64,000 bases of DNA from Leptoclinus maculatus (lineage: Eukaryota > Chordata > Actinopteri > Perciformes > Stichaeidae). The translations under genes and the position numbers were made by a program. The stretch is from assembly GCA_032191485.1 (NCBI GenBank), contig JAVDOI010000005.1, positions 9,540,777 to 9,604,776 of the forward strand. The letters are read 5' to 3'. The notes beneath the pieces are model-generated. The model worked only from the letters and a program-made list of their open reading frames with translations. It was not told the origin of the DNA and ran no database searches. This document shows positions 1 through 13,251 of this stretch, one piece after another. Every line of letters starts with the position of its first letter. Within the stretch, counting starts at the first letter, position 1.

Positions 1-2472
1 AGGGTCTAGGCAGGTCAGACGGTGCCACAGTTGGGATGCTATAAGATTGTTTAAAACCAATACTCTACCTTTAAAAGACATCTGAGGGAGCAGCCATTTC
101 CATTTGGAAAGTTTTCCTTCAATCTTCTCTGTGACGCCCTCCCAGTTCTTCTGGACTATGTTTTGGTGTCCAAGATGTATTCCCAGGTATTTAAAGCCGT
201 CCCTTTTCCACACCAGGCTCTGGGGAAGAACTGGGAGACCGTCACGCCATTCACCGACAGCGAGGGCTTCACTCTTCTTCCAGTTCACCCTCGCTGCCGA
301 TGCTGTGCTAAAATCCTTCACAATATTGTTTAAAAGGTCTGCATCCCTCTGGTCCCTAATAAAAACAACAATATCATCTGCATACGCTGATAAAATCATG
401 TTCTTACTAAAACCAGGTAAAACCAGACCCTGTAGGCTGGAGCGTATTCTGATGAGGAGGGGTTCCAGGGAGAGTGCATAGAGCATCCCGGACAGAGGAC
501 AACCCTGCCGGACCCCTCTACACACTCTAAAAGGAGCACACAGACTGCCGTTTATCTTCAGCACACTCTCAACCTCACTGTACAACACTTTGATCTTAGC
601 TATGAAACCAGCGCTGAACCCAAACTTCCCCATAACTTTCCAGAGGAAGTTGTGTTCAACGCGGTCAAAAGCCTTTTCCTGATCTAGAGAAATCAGACCA
701 GTGTTAATACCCAAAGAACTGGAGACCTCCAAAACATCCCGAATGAGGTAGACATTGTCTACCATGGACCTGCCGGGCACACAGTAGGTCTGGTCCCGAT
801 GGATGACCTGCTCCATAGCTTCCCTCAGCCTGGAGGCAAAGACTTTGGACAGAAGCTTGTAATCCACACACAGTAGAGACACAGGACGCCAATTGCCGAT
901 GTCCTGCAGGTTTCCTTTTTTTGGCAGCAGCGTTATTACAGCTCTCCGGCAGGACATCGGCATGGAACCAGAGGCCAGACTTTCATTAAAAACGTCTAAA
1001 ATGTCATATGCGAAGACATCCCAGAACGCTTTAAAAAACTCTGCAGAGAGGCCGTCAATGCCGGGAGCACGCCGTCCCTGCATACCCTGCAGGGCGGCCT
1101 TCAGCTCCTGCAAAGTTATGGGCCTGTTGAGCTCTTTGTTGGTCTCCTCAGAGACCTGAGGTAGTTCGCCATTGAACCCCTCCGTCAGTGCTTCCTCCTC
1201 CCTGTACTCACTGGTATACAGGGAGGAGTAAAAGCTGACCGCTCGCTTTCTGATCTGGCTTGGTTCCACAACCGGCTGCCCTGTGTCTGCTAAAAGTGAG
1301 TGGATTACCCTCCTCTGCCCACTCTTCTTCTCCAGGCCGAAGAAGAAGCTAGAGGGAGTGTCCATCTCTGTGATGGTCTGGAATCGGGACCGGACCAGTG
1401 CACCCTGAACTTTAACATCTAACAGGTCGGCCAACGCCATTTTTTTTATCTTGAGGACTTCAATATGTCCTCGATCTCCTGTGGACTCGCTTAAACTCTC
1501 TAGTTCCACTATATCAGTCTCCAGGTCCTTCATAGATCTGGTGATGTCTCGGGTGACGTTGAAGGTGTGCTGCTGGCAGAGGAGCCTAATCTCAATCTTA
1601 CCATGGTCCCACCACTGCCTAAGACTGTTAAAATCACTCTTCCTCTGCCTAAAAACACCCCAGAAATAAATAAGGACCTCTCTAAACTTCTTATCAAAGG
1701 TTAAGACTGAATTAAAATGCCAGTACGCACTTTTAGGCAAAATGTTCCTAATGAACACATCACATAAAAGCAAAGAATGATCCGTAAAACCAGCAGGTAC
1801 AATACTACACATTTTAAAAATATTAAAATGATGCTTAAAAACATAAAAACGGTCTAACCTGGCTGAGGAGATCCTACCCTCTCTAAGGTGGGACCATGTG
1901 TACTGTCGGCAGTCTGCATGCATCCTCCTCCACACATCCACCAGGCCATGAGAATGGACCAGCCGCCTCAGAACATGCTGTGAAGCTGGATGTGGCTCTG
2001 CATGGTTGCGGTCTGCAGACGCATCCTCTGTACAGTTAAAATCCCCCCCTAAGAATAAAAAATCCTCCGAGGCACAGCCATTTAAAACATCATTAGCTTT
2101 TTGTAAAAACAGCTTCCTCTCTGCACCGATTGTTGGAGCATACACATTGATAAAAACAGCAGTAAAAAGGTCAAACCGTGCTTTAACTAAAAACAACCTC
2201 CCCTCGATGATGTGTTTGACCTCCAGTGAGACTGGAGTAAAGGACCTGGAGAAGAGGAAGCCCACTCCTCCACTGAGGGACGTGTTGTGACTTAAGAGGA
2301 CTTCCCCTTCCCACTCCCTCCTCCAGTCTGCCTCATTGGTGCTGTCGCTGTGTGTTTCCTGTAAGAAGAGAACATCAATACCTTTCATTTTTTTAAATTC
2401 ATAAATAGATGTTCTCTTCTTAACATTTCTGGCTCCATTTACATTTAAACTGCCGACTTTAAAAGTATCCAT
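1..2472 (-). CDS. LINE ORF2: AP-type endonuclease and reverse transcriptase (runs off the left edge)
   Basis: Read from ATG at 2472-2470, the frame stays open for 824 codons to position 1. The N-terminal AP-like endonuclease is recognisable by SLNVNG, FLQETHS, NVYAPT, LGGDFNC, SARLDRFYV and FTDHSLL. These are the Asn, Glu, Asp and His active-site blocks that nick the target DNA. The reverse transcriptase follows, with RRAPGIDGLSAEF, WRPVSLL, LDQEKAFDRV, GVRQGCPLSG and the catalytic SAYADDIIVF box. The C-terminal part and stop lie outside the window. The start is 40 bases after the ORF1 stop, which suggests translation by reinitiation or shunting. The product would nick the target and prime cDNA synthesis there. 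I saw no frameshift or stop. Confidence 0.88.
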   Translation of the reverse strand, partial: MDTFKVGSLNVNGARNVKKRTSIYEFKKMKGIDVLFLQETHSDSTNEADWRREWEGEVLLSHNTSLSGGVGFLFSRSFTPVSLEVKHIIEGRLFLVKARFDLFTAVFINVYAPTIGAERKLFLQKANDVLNGCASEDFLFLGGDFNCTEDASADRNHAEPHPASQHVLRRLVHSHGLVDVWRRMHADCRQYTWSHLREGRISSARLDRFYVFKHHFNIFKMCSIVPAGFTDHSLLLCDVFIRNILPKSAYWHFNSVLTFDKKFREVLIYFWGVFRQRKSDFNSLRQWWDHGKIEIRLLCQQHTFNVTRDITRSMKDLETDIVELESLSESTGDRGHIEVLKIKKMALADLLDVKVQGALVRSRFQTITEMDTPSSFFFGLEKKSGQRRVIHSLLADTGQPVVEPSQIRKRAVSFYSSLYTSEYREEEALTEGFNGELPQVSEETNKELNRPITLQELKAALQGMQGRRAPGIDGLSAEFFKAFWDVFAYDILDVFNESLASGSMPMSCRRAVITLLPKKGNLQDIGNWRPVSLLCVDYKLLSKVFASRLREAMEQVIHRDQTYCVPGRSMVDNVYLIRDVLEVSSSLGINTGLISLDQEKAFDRVEHNFLWKVMGKFGFSAGFIAKIKVLYSEVESVLKINGSLCAPFRVCRGVRQGCPLSGMLYALSLEPLLIRIRSSLQGLVLPGFSKNMILSAYADDIVVFIRDQRDADLLNNIVKDFSTASAARVNWKKSEALAVGEWRDGLPVLPQSLVWKRDGFKYLGIHLGHQNIVQKNWEGVTEKIEGKLSKWKWLLPQMSFKGRVLVLNNLIASQLWHRLTCLDP

Positions 2473-2512
2473 TGTGAGTAAAGAAATAAAACCAAAAATA
2501 AAAACCAATAAA

Positions 2513-3961
2513 TTAAATAAAACACACATTGGAGTTTTTTCCATGGCCATCGTTAATTGCTTTTTTGGCTTTCAGCACAAGTTTTTTCAGTCTCGTAACC
2601 TCCTGATCAGTGAAGCCAGACTCCTTCTGGCTCATGTGGAGTCTGGCTGAGGTGTAAAATAAACCCAGATCTGGGAGATACTTCTCAATTTGTAGTTTTT
2701 TCTTGTTTTTTACTTTTTCTAAAAAGGCTTGTATGAACTCGACAGTGTACGTTTCTTCCCTCTGACTGTTATTTAGATTCAAACTCTGAACCTCGCTGCT
2801 GTCTGACACACAGTCCTCACTGTCACTGTCATCAGACTGTGCCTGCCTCCTCCCCGTCTCTTTGTTCTCCTCAACCTTACTGGCTTTAGCCTCACTGCCT
2901 GTGTTTTGTTTCCTATTTTTCCTTTTAGTTGCAGATTTTGGTTCCCCTGCTTCCTCCTCCAGCATCCCAACCTCTTCCACCTGCTCCTCCCCCGTATTCA
3001 GTTCTGCACCCGCCTGTACTTCTCCTCCCTCACCTGACTCCTGTGTTCCACTAACCTGCTCCGTTAGGTCTACAGGTTTATCATTATCACCGTTTTCACC
3101 CTTTTTCTTTCTTTCTCCTCCATCCTCACCACCTCCCACCTTACCCAAAGCGTCTCTCCCACTGTCCTGGACAACCTCACTCACACCATGCACCTCATTC
3201 ATACTCACCCCGTGTGGGTCAGGCACAGCAGCGGCACGGCTCGGCGCGGCCCGCGGTGCCGGAACCGGCCGCTCAGATGCCGCAGCCGGGCCCGCAGCGG
3301 GAGGCACCCCCGCCGCGTCCGTGCCCGCAGCGGGAGGTGTCCCCGCCGCGGCCCCGGGCGCCATCCCCGGGTCAGGTGGAGCCGGGTCCCCCCGCCTCGG
3401 ACAGGCCCTCACGGTATGCCCCTCCTCACCGCAACCGAAACATTTCATCGCTGACGATGATGCGAAAATCACGTAATCATAATCATCTACTTTAACGTGG
3501 AAGCGGAGGTTGAGCTCCTCATTCCGGTTGTTAAGTATCATGTACAGGTGTCTGCGGTGAGACACTACGTGCTTCAGCAACTGAGACTTACATCCAGACA
3601 AGATCTTCTTGATCGGTGACACCACTTTTCCGTGTCTGGAGAGTTCTCTGCTGAGAAACTCGTCAGTGATGAACGGAGGGACGTTTGATAGAACCACCTT
3701 CGTGGCCGGTTGCACCAGCGGCAACACCTGTACGAACATGTCGTTTACCGTGAGGCCCGTCTCGATGACTCGGTTCACCTTCTCCACCTGGTCCAGGAAA
3801 ATGACCACGGCGCCGTTCATCCGAGCGGCCGATTTCACGCTGCTGTGTCCGACCATCTCCCCCACAGCCAGCCCAATGTCCTCCACGCTGCACGGGAAGC
3901 CGACGCTGATCTTAATGCCGTGCTTTCTCGTGAGGTGGGACAAACTTTCCCCATTTACCAT
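2513..3961 (-). CDS. LINE ORF1: gag-like nucleic-acid-binding protein, 482 aa
   Basis: The frame is open from ATG at 3961 to the stop at 2513-2515. The first 165 or so residues look like an RRM-like fold. A CCHC zinc knuckle follows, CFGCGEEGHTVRACP (C-x2-C-x4-H-x4-C) around residues 173-187. Next comes a long low-complexity Ala/Pro/Gly linker that is extremely GC-rich at 3220-3380, then an acidic Glu/Ser/Lys-rich tail. Known ORF1 proteins of Tx1/L1 elements package the element RNA into ribonucleoprotein particles, and the zinc knuckle supports that role here. The apparent plus-strand ORFs over this stretch are shadows of the GC-rich linker. Full length and open. Confidence 0.87.
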   Translation of the reverse strand: MVNGESLSHLTRKHGIKISVGFPCSVEDIGLAVGEMVGHSSVKSAARMNGAVVIFLDQVEKVNRVIETGLTVNDMFVQVLPLVQPATKVVLSNVPPFITDEFLSRELSRHGKVVSPIKKILSGCKSQLLKHVVSHRRHLYMILNNRNEELNLRFHVKVDDYDYVIFASSSAMKCFGCGEEGHTVRACPRRGDPAPPDPGMAPGAAAGTPPAAGTDAAGVPPAAGPAAASERPVPAPRAAPSRAAAVPDPHGVSMNEVHGVSEVVQDSGRDALGKVGGGEDGGERKKKGENGDNDKPVDLTEQVSGTQESGEGGEVQAGAELNTGEEQVEEVGMLEEEAGEPKSATKRKNRKQNTGSEAKASKVEENKETGRRQAQSDDSDSEDCVSDSSEVQSLNLNNSQREETYTVEFIQAFLEKVKNKKKLQIEKYLPDLGLFYTSARLHMSQKESGFTDQEVTRLKKLVLKAKKAINDGHGKNSNVCFI

Positions 3962-4167
3962 GGCGTCTTAGGACGCCGACCGGCGAGACACCGGCAGGAG
4001 AAAAAAAACACCAAACAAACAACCCAACAAAGATTAAACCAACTTAAAGTGAAAACCAACTAACAAACCACATTAAAGTAATACACATAAACTAGGGAAA
4101 AGAAAATATATAGGTCGAAAAAACCCACTCGCTCAGCAACTCACTCACGCTCACTCCCAGCACGCAC

Positions 4168-4170
<3 letters not shown>

Positions 4171-4223
<53 letters not shown>
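4171..4223. repeat. (AG)n microsatellite at the LINE 5' junction
   Basis: A pure AG dinucleotide tract of about 53 bases directly borders the 5' end of the minus-strand LINE. In element orientation it is (CT)n, the same sense as the (TC)n tract at the 3' end of the LINE at 59959-62132. It is best explained as the insertion target. Confidence 0.95.
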
Positions 4224-4229
<6 letters not shown>

Positions 4230-4396
4230 TTGATTTTTAGAAAAACCTTTATTTTCCTTGAACAACATAAAAGAAACAACTAAACGTTGCCATTGTATTA
4301 AATTTGAAACAAATCAGCAAAATTCAGCTACATCCACCATTGTCCTCAGGGTGGTGGTCCAGAGGAGCACAGCATGCTGCTGAGACCTGGAGTCGT
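4224..4396 (-). mobile_element. Possible 3' end of a second TC-targeting LINE
   Basis: On the minus strand this stretch ends with an AATAAAGG motif, then a short A-rich tail, and then runs straight into the (TC)n tract. That is what the 3' end of another same-orientation (TC)n-specific LINE would look like. It has no coding sequence and is cut by the assembly gap, so the identity is inferred only from its ending. Confidence 0.35.
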
Positions 4397-4596
4397 NNNN
4401 NNNNNNNNNNNNNNNNNNNNNNNNNNNNNNNNNNNNNNNNNNNNNNNNNNNNNNNNNNNNNNNNNNNNNNNNNNNNNNNNNNNNNNNNNNNNNNNNNNNN
4501 NNNNNNNNNNNNNNNNNNNNNNNNNNNNNNNNNNNNNNNNNNNNNNNNNNNNNNNNNNNNNNNNNNNNNNNNNNNNNNNNNNNNNNNNNNNNNNNN
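4397..4596. other. Assembly gap of 200 N
   Basis: Unsequenced bases. Apparent reading frames across them are meaningless. Confidence 0.99.
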
Positions 4597-5188
4597 ATTC
4601 ATTGATGATGTGAGTACAAACCTGAAGCGTTACATCTTTAAAAACTCACGAATATGAACACTGTAAAACATTTCACTGTACACTTACAGTAAATTACTGG
4701 CAGTAAGATATTTATAATATATATATATATACATATCAAAAGATTACAGAAACTTACTGTAATCAAAACATACAGTTATTTGCTTTAATAATTCAAACAT
4801 GACAATATTTTCACCAGCAAGATTAAGTACAATTCACAGTCTCTGTACTGTGTCCTAGAATTACAGTAAATTATTGTAAAAACTAAATATACAGTTATTC
4901 GTCAGCTGTAAGCAGTAAATTACTGTGAAAGGAGATCCAGGATAATGGGAGCATTCCCAGAATGCATTGCACTCACAGCAGTATTAAAGTAGTAAATGTA
5001 GTGTGACAGTTTAGTTTCATGTTTTACAAATGATCAGTAACATCCTAAAAGTTTTTATTAAACTAACAGGAGGAAGTTTGTGGGGGACTATTTTCTGTGG
5101 CGGATTGATCCTCATAGTGTCAATATAGGATCATGTTTCTGTTGTTGTGGGTTCTTTGTGGGATTTGTTGACCATAAATAAAACGTAG
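4597..5188. repeat. AT-rich dispersed-repeat-like spacer
   Basis: There is no coding signal. The motif TTACAGTAAATTA/TACTGTAA recurs in both orientations (for example near 4690, 4755, 4862 and 4915). That is common in fish non-autonomous DNA transposons, but I could not define its ends. A short (AT)n run lies near 4715. Confidence 0.4.
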
Positions 5189-5817
5189 AACACCATCAGA
5201 CCCAGATGTGTAGTGAAATATAAACACCATCAGACCCAGATGTGTAGTGAAATATAAACACCATCAGACCCAGATGTGTAGTGAAATATAAACACCATCA
5301 GACACAGATGTGTAGTGAAATATGAACACCATCAGACACAGATGTGTAGTGAAATATGAACACCATCAGACCCAGATGTGTAGTGAAATATAAACACCAT
5401 CAGACCCAGATGTGTAGTGAAATATAAACACCATCAGACCCAGATGTGTAGTGAAATATGAACACCATCAGACACAGATGTGTAGTGAAATATAAACACC
5501 ATCAGACCCAGATGTGTAGTGAAATATGAACACCATCAGACACAGATGTGTAGTGAAATATGAACACCATCAGACACAGATGTGTAGTGAAATATAAACA
5601 CCATCAGACCCAGATGTGTAGTGAAATATGAACACCATCAGACACAGATGTGTAGTGAAATATGAACACCATCAGACCCAGATGTGTAGTGAAATATAAA
5701 CACCATCAGACACAGATGTGTAGTGAAATATGAACACCATCAGACACAGATGTGTAGTGAAATATGAACACCATCAGACACAGATGTGTAGTGAAATATA
5801 AACACCATCAGACCCAG

Positions 5818-5820
<3 letters not shown>
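5189..5820. repeat. 34-bp minisatellite, about 18.6 copies, upstream of the TBP-like gene
   Basis: The tandem unit has a 34-bp period and contains CACCATCAGACCCAGATG. Units differ mainly at two positions (TAAAC/TGAAC and CCCAG/CACAG). The last, partial unit supplies the ATG used as the start of the adjacent TBP-like gene. Every unit contains a similar ATG followed shortly by an in-frame stop. Confidence 0.97.
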
Positions 5821-8831
<3,011 letters not shown>

Positions 8832-8875
8832 AGCTGCTCCTGTTCACTTTAAACTGTTAAATATATAACATCATG

Positions 8876-8881
8876 AATAAA
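8876..8881 (+). terminator. Poly(A) signal AATAAA of the TBP-like gene
   Basis: A canonical AATAAA lies 45 bases after the stop codon of the TBP-like gene, consistent with a very short 3' UTR and a gene that is, or recently was, expressed. Confidence 0.7.
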
Positions 8882-9269
8882 TACTTCTTTTACAGTCACT
8901 GGATTGTTTCTCTTAAAAAGATAATTCATTAGGAAAGATGAGATCAATTCAAAATAAAAGACAATATCAGACAATAAAACGCTATAAATCAATCCATTAA
9001 TTTATTCATGAATTATCATCTCATTTGCATCTTAACTGAAGGTACATTGAAGGTCCTCTAAGGTACAAACTCAGGTGTAGTTAGTTACCTGTCACATTAT
9101 TTTGTACATTTTAAGGGTTTTTACACTTTAAAAAAATACTTGAATATATTTGTTATTGTAGTGAAAGTTGAATTATTTATTTTTTTACATTTTAAGGGCT
9201 TAAAATGTACCAAAAGCCTGCAGATGATCCATTAAAAAAGGCAGGTTTACTATATATAACAAGTAATAT

Positions 9270-9476
9270 GGGCGACTGTGGCTAAGTGGAGAGCAGGGCC
9301 GTCCTTCAATCAGAGGATCGGTGGTTCGATCCCTGGCTCAGCTAGTTGCATGTTGATGTGTCCTTGAGCAAGACACTTAACCCCAACATGTCTCCTGCAG
9401 CTGTGCTACGGTGTATGAATGTGATAGAATCTGAATTGTAAGTCGCTTTGGATAAAAGCGTCTGCTAAATGTGTCC
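9270..9476 (+). mobile_element. tRNA-derived SINE
   Basis: The tRNA-like head has an A box (TGGCTAAGTGG) and a perfect B box (GGTTCGATCCC), so it would carry an internal polymerase III promoter. A body with CTTGAGCAAGACACTTAACC follows, then a tail ending GGATAAAAGCGTCTGCTAAATG. That tail is a widespread teleost SINE signature and is presumably shared with a partner LINE. The flanks at 8882-9269 show nothing else. Confidence 0.85.
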
Positions 9477-11189
9477 ATTTACATTATTAATATGAAGGTC
9501 ACATGGTCAGCTCCTCTTTCACCTGCAGGGTCACATGACCAGCCTGCAAACTACAACAAACTACAACACTGCAGACAATTAGTTATTAAAAGAAAAACAG
9601 CCCAAATGCTCCTCCAGCGAGCTTCTTAAGCTAAGATAGAAGAAACTTCATCAACCTGCAGAGAAACAAAGTTAACAGACTGAAACATGTTGAGACTTTA
9701 ATAAGTAATATTTCATATTTAATCATAGCTCAGCAGTCAGAAGGAGAGTTCAGGTACAACTGTAGTTGTAGTTCTTTCCTGCACCACTAGATGTCAGCAT
9801 GGCTGCAGGTTGAACTCAGTTCAGTCTGAAATAATAACTCATGACATTCATGTGATTCTAAGAATCTTTGTTTTTAAAAGGCAAAGAGTGAATTCTTTAA
9901 ATGTCTGCAGGGATCTGAGTTCACCTTCCAGTGAATAAATGAAAGTGATCATGAACCCAATTAAACCTGATTGAACTGAATTAAAGCTGTGATCATGTAA
10001 CAGGTTTATACTGTATTCTGCTCTTTCTTGGGTCCAAACAAACAGAATAAAACCTGTCAAGTAAAAACAGCACATTAACATTATTACAACAGGAAACCAG
10101 GGATGGACCTAATTCTTTCAAAATAAAAGTACTTCTTTCTCTCTAAAATATCTTCGTTATAAGTTTTATTCTGCGGTGAGTTTGAATGTAACTGGAGCAG
10201 CTGCAGTGAACTCTCACCAAACACCTGTGACCTGTGACCTGTGACCTGCTCCTCTTTCTGTATTTCACGTGGTCCACTTCTTCTTCACATCCTGTCTCTT
10301 CTCTGTTTCTCTCTAATAACATCCTGAGTTTCCTCTGATCCTAATAATACCACATGTTAACCATGCTGACAGTAACACATCCTGTATTCATCTCTGTTGT
10401 TCCTTCATCACTCTGTACTTTATTCTCACATATCAATCCTCACCAGAGCAGCACATGTGGAGGAACAGAGTCCCTGACAAAGTCACTTCTTCGTCCTGTT
10501 TGTTGGTTGGAAGCTTCACTGAGCAGCTGTTTGGTAACAACACAGACGAGTCTGAGAGGAAAGAGCAGAAGCAGAAAAGGAGGAACACTTTGGTTTCATA
10601 AAGAAGCTGCTGTGAGACATTTTATTTTGAAAGTCTTTTCTTAGTTTCTGGGTCGCATGAAGCTACAAAAATAAAATGCAAAGTCAACTTTTCCGCTTTT
10701 GGTCTGAGCCCAAAGAATCCGATTACAGATGAATCCACAGGAAGGAAGCTGGAGCCTGAAACCATCTGTTTGTGAAGAGGAAGTCAGAGGAGGACGTCTC
10801 CAGAGAGATCTCCACTCACCTCATCTACAACACAGAGAAGGGATTTAGATCTGGTCCAGGTCTAAAGAAGTCCTTCTCCATGTTTTCATTAGAACATTCA
10901 GAAGACATCAACACACGTCCTTCAGGCTGATGTTTAAAACATTAAAAGACTGATCTGAGTCTCTCACCAGGTCTTAGGGTTTTGGGGCTCCTGCTCCTCT
11001 CTCAGGCCCTGGTGACCCCTCGATCTGGATCAAAGCCCCCCCCCCCCCCCCTCACTGACCCCCGAGAGGTTCATCGGCAATAGCCAAAAAGCTCAGGGTC
11101 AGAAAACGAGTCCAGATGTTCCCAGCTGGACTCTGGAGTGGAGATTAAAATCTGAAGGCGTTTTTTCAGCTTCAGCACCTGCGTCTGTT
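9477..11189. other. Intergenic stretch, no gene recognised
   Basis: I see no supported exons. Features are a short ACCTGTG triplicate near 10225-10250 and a poly-C run at about 11038-11051. The frame at 10354-10644 has no recognisable domain and no splice context. Confidence 0.6.
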
Positions 11190-11443
11190 TGTGGAGGACT
11201 TTAGACCTGCAGGGACCCAGAATCCAGACCCCGTCCTCTCTGGAGACTGTAACTTCCCGTTGTGCTGGTCTGGCTGCAGCTGCACCGAGAGCTGTCAGAG
11301 CGGTGAGACCGGGACCGGGACCGGGACCAGGACACGTGTCGTGTGCCAACCAGTGTCCACAGCGCTGCTCAGACCTCCAGCAGGGCATAGAGTGCCAGGG
11401 CAACGCCGAATGTCAGCCCGGCTGTCGCTGCCCTGAAGGCAAA
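11190..11443 (+). pseudogene. sspo: SCO-spondin exon fragments (degenerate TSP1 plus TIL domain), truncated
   Basis: An exon-like piece ending at the 11303 donor carries CTESCQS, a TSP1-type motif. After a GGGACC-rich mini-intron, a second exon (from about 11331) encodes a trypsin-inhibitor-like domain with SCANQCPQRCSDLQQG and ECQPGCRCPEG. This cysteine pattern is characteristic of SCO-spondin, the giant secreted protein of the subcommissural organ that builds the Reissner fibre. The similarity stops at about 11443, where unrelated sequence and a (TG)n tract begin. Further sspo exons lie inside the tandem units (25020, 37109) and at 55203-56670, so the gene is broken here. The gene assignment rests on domain style and the presence of F5/8C, TIL and TSP1 exons nearby. 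Confidence 0.65.
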
Positions 11444-11468
11444 GCTGCTATCATTTTATTAACAGATA

Positions 11469-11470
<2 letters not shown>

Positions 11471-11523
<53 letters not shown>
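11471..11523. repeat. (TG)n microsatellite
   Basis: About 53 bases of TG dinucleotide just after the broken sspo TIL exon. Confidence 0.97.
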
Positions 11524-11524
<1 letters not shown>

Positions 11525-13251
11525 AGCGCACGATCACACTTCTTGGACTACACTAGAACCTCACGGTGATGTGGAAGGCGAAATTGTGTCATAGCTACTT
11601 CAGAAAGACTGAATTTACCACCGCCACCTGCGTTGTTTCCAATGTAAATACCGTGCCTCCCTCGTGCTCGCTTAGAGGTGCGTCCGGTTGCCGACCAAAA
11701 AACACTAATCTTGTCTGTGTGGGAGATGCAGTGATAACAAGGTGTTGTGCTGGCTGGCCTCAGTGACGGGGCTGCCTTCGTCTTCATGTTGGAAATGAGT
11801 TTGGCGGCGGTGATAAGTGCTCGCTGTGTGAAAGCACCACAGTTATAAGTCGCGGTGGCTAACGTTAAGGTAAGCGTTACCCAGCTCAGTATTGCTGTGC
11901 CAGTGTGCTATTAAGCTGCTGTGTTGTTTGGGTCAACTGCTGCTAGGTTTTCTCACTTGGTCCTTACACAAACGGTTACCGGCTGGGGTAAAGTAGTAAT
12001 ACAGTTTAACCGTACACAACTCAAGCTTAACACTGAATGGACAATTTCCTCTCCCCTTAATATGAATGTGTTTTTATTTGTTTTCTTCTCATGATTTTTT
12101 CCCTGACTGGTGGTGGTGACTTCAGGCCTGGACATAACTCATTGGACTACCTAAGGTAAGTTCTACTCCTAGAATACAGTGCAATTGACAAGGCAGTAAT
12201 GTGGCTGTATGTCATTTAAACAGTTACAGTAAAGGTGATTGTTAAAAGGACTATTTCAACCTTAGCTTCAACACGTTTGTCAATGTACTAATAGTTTTGC
12301 AAAAATTGTGTCTTAACGACACACAAATTTGTAACCCATGGCAGCTTGAACAACTGTTTTAAGTGGGACAAATCTATTTTATAAAGCACAACAAGGCCCT
12401 GACATGTGAGCTGACCTAAGGACGTCTGTGATTATGTTTTCCCAGACTGAGGACATTCATCTTCGGCGGGAGTGTGTCCTGAAAGCCCTCATCATCTTCC
12501 TGGTAGAAGATGCAGATAACCTGATCAAGGAATATCTTGTAAGTTTGATCAGTAATTTGCATGTCAGCACACCTTGTCAAATGGACACACAAAAACATCC
12601 TAGATTTATAGTAATGCTGTAAAAGGGACATTTTCTCAACTGTAATAACAACCATAACACCTCCTGCCTGGTTGGATTGATTACATGTTTTTGTAATCTT
12701 GGCCATGTTGGACATAATGTAATGCCTATCAACAATACACACCATATTGGATCAAATTGATACACCTCTCTCTGTGAGGTGACACCCAGCCAAGAAATAG
12801 TCCAGCACATACCACACATTGGCACATCAACCAGAAAGTGGCACATTAACAAGGTTCCGGGTGCAATTTTTTTTGTCATTTTACAACACAGGGTTGTCTT
12901 AATACTAGACTTGGCCAATCATGAGAGGCTGAACCTGTACCAAATCCATATAGTGTGATCTATTTTGGCATTATTCAGTGATATATAGTCATTGTGATTA
13001 TGTAGCCATTGTCTTGAATAATTGTGACATCCTAGCAAACTTCTTTCATTAACAGCGGTGGTGGATATTAATTTTGTGTTCTGATTAAGAACAAGTAAAA
13101 AGATATATATATATATATATATTTTGCCAGAATAATCGTTTTAAGTTCCTTCAAAATAAAATCCTCTATGAAACAGGTGGAGAAAAAATAGCTGTTGACG
13201 CTCCGAAGTGTCTGGACTTAATGTGAAACTGTGCGTCTGTGTGGTTACCAG
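11524..13251. other. Unassigned sequence with one orphan exon-like piece
   Basis: Mostly non-coding. One convincing exon, 12446-12538, has a polypyrimidine tract with AG before it and GTAAGT after it, and encodes LRRECVLKALIIFLVEDAD. That resembles the family of repetitive teleost SAM-domain-like (SAMD3-like) proteins, but the match is from memory and weak. A short (AT)n lies at about 13100-13121. The last 100 or so bases are the intron before the first wdfy3 exon. Confidence 0.4.

Larger units (their letters stand above)
1..4170 (-). mobile_element. Tx1-like L1 non-LTR retrotransposon, 5' end to mid ORF2
   Basis: On the minus strand the order is a 5' leader of about 200 bp (4170 down to 3962), ORF1 (3961-2513) and ORF2 (2472 to the left edge). 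Both frames are open as far as the window shows, so this copy could be young or active. The 5' end abuts an (AG)n tract, which is (CT)n in element sense. The related truncated copy at 59959-62132 ends at a (TC)n tract in the same relative orientation. This matches the microsatellite-targeting branch of Tx1-like L1 elements (Kibi-type, TC-specific). The clade assignment is inferred from protein motifs and flanks, not from a database match. Confidence 0.88.

Noticed and set aside
2862..3495. Plus-strand frames of about 90-200 codons
   Set aside because: Antisense shadows of the GC-rich, low-complexity linker of LINE ORF1.
4304..4657. Open frames across the run of N
   Set aside because: They consist mostly of unknown bases.
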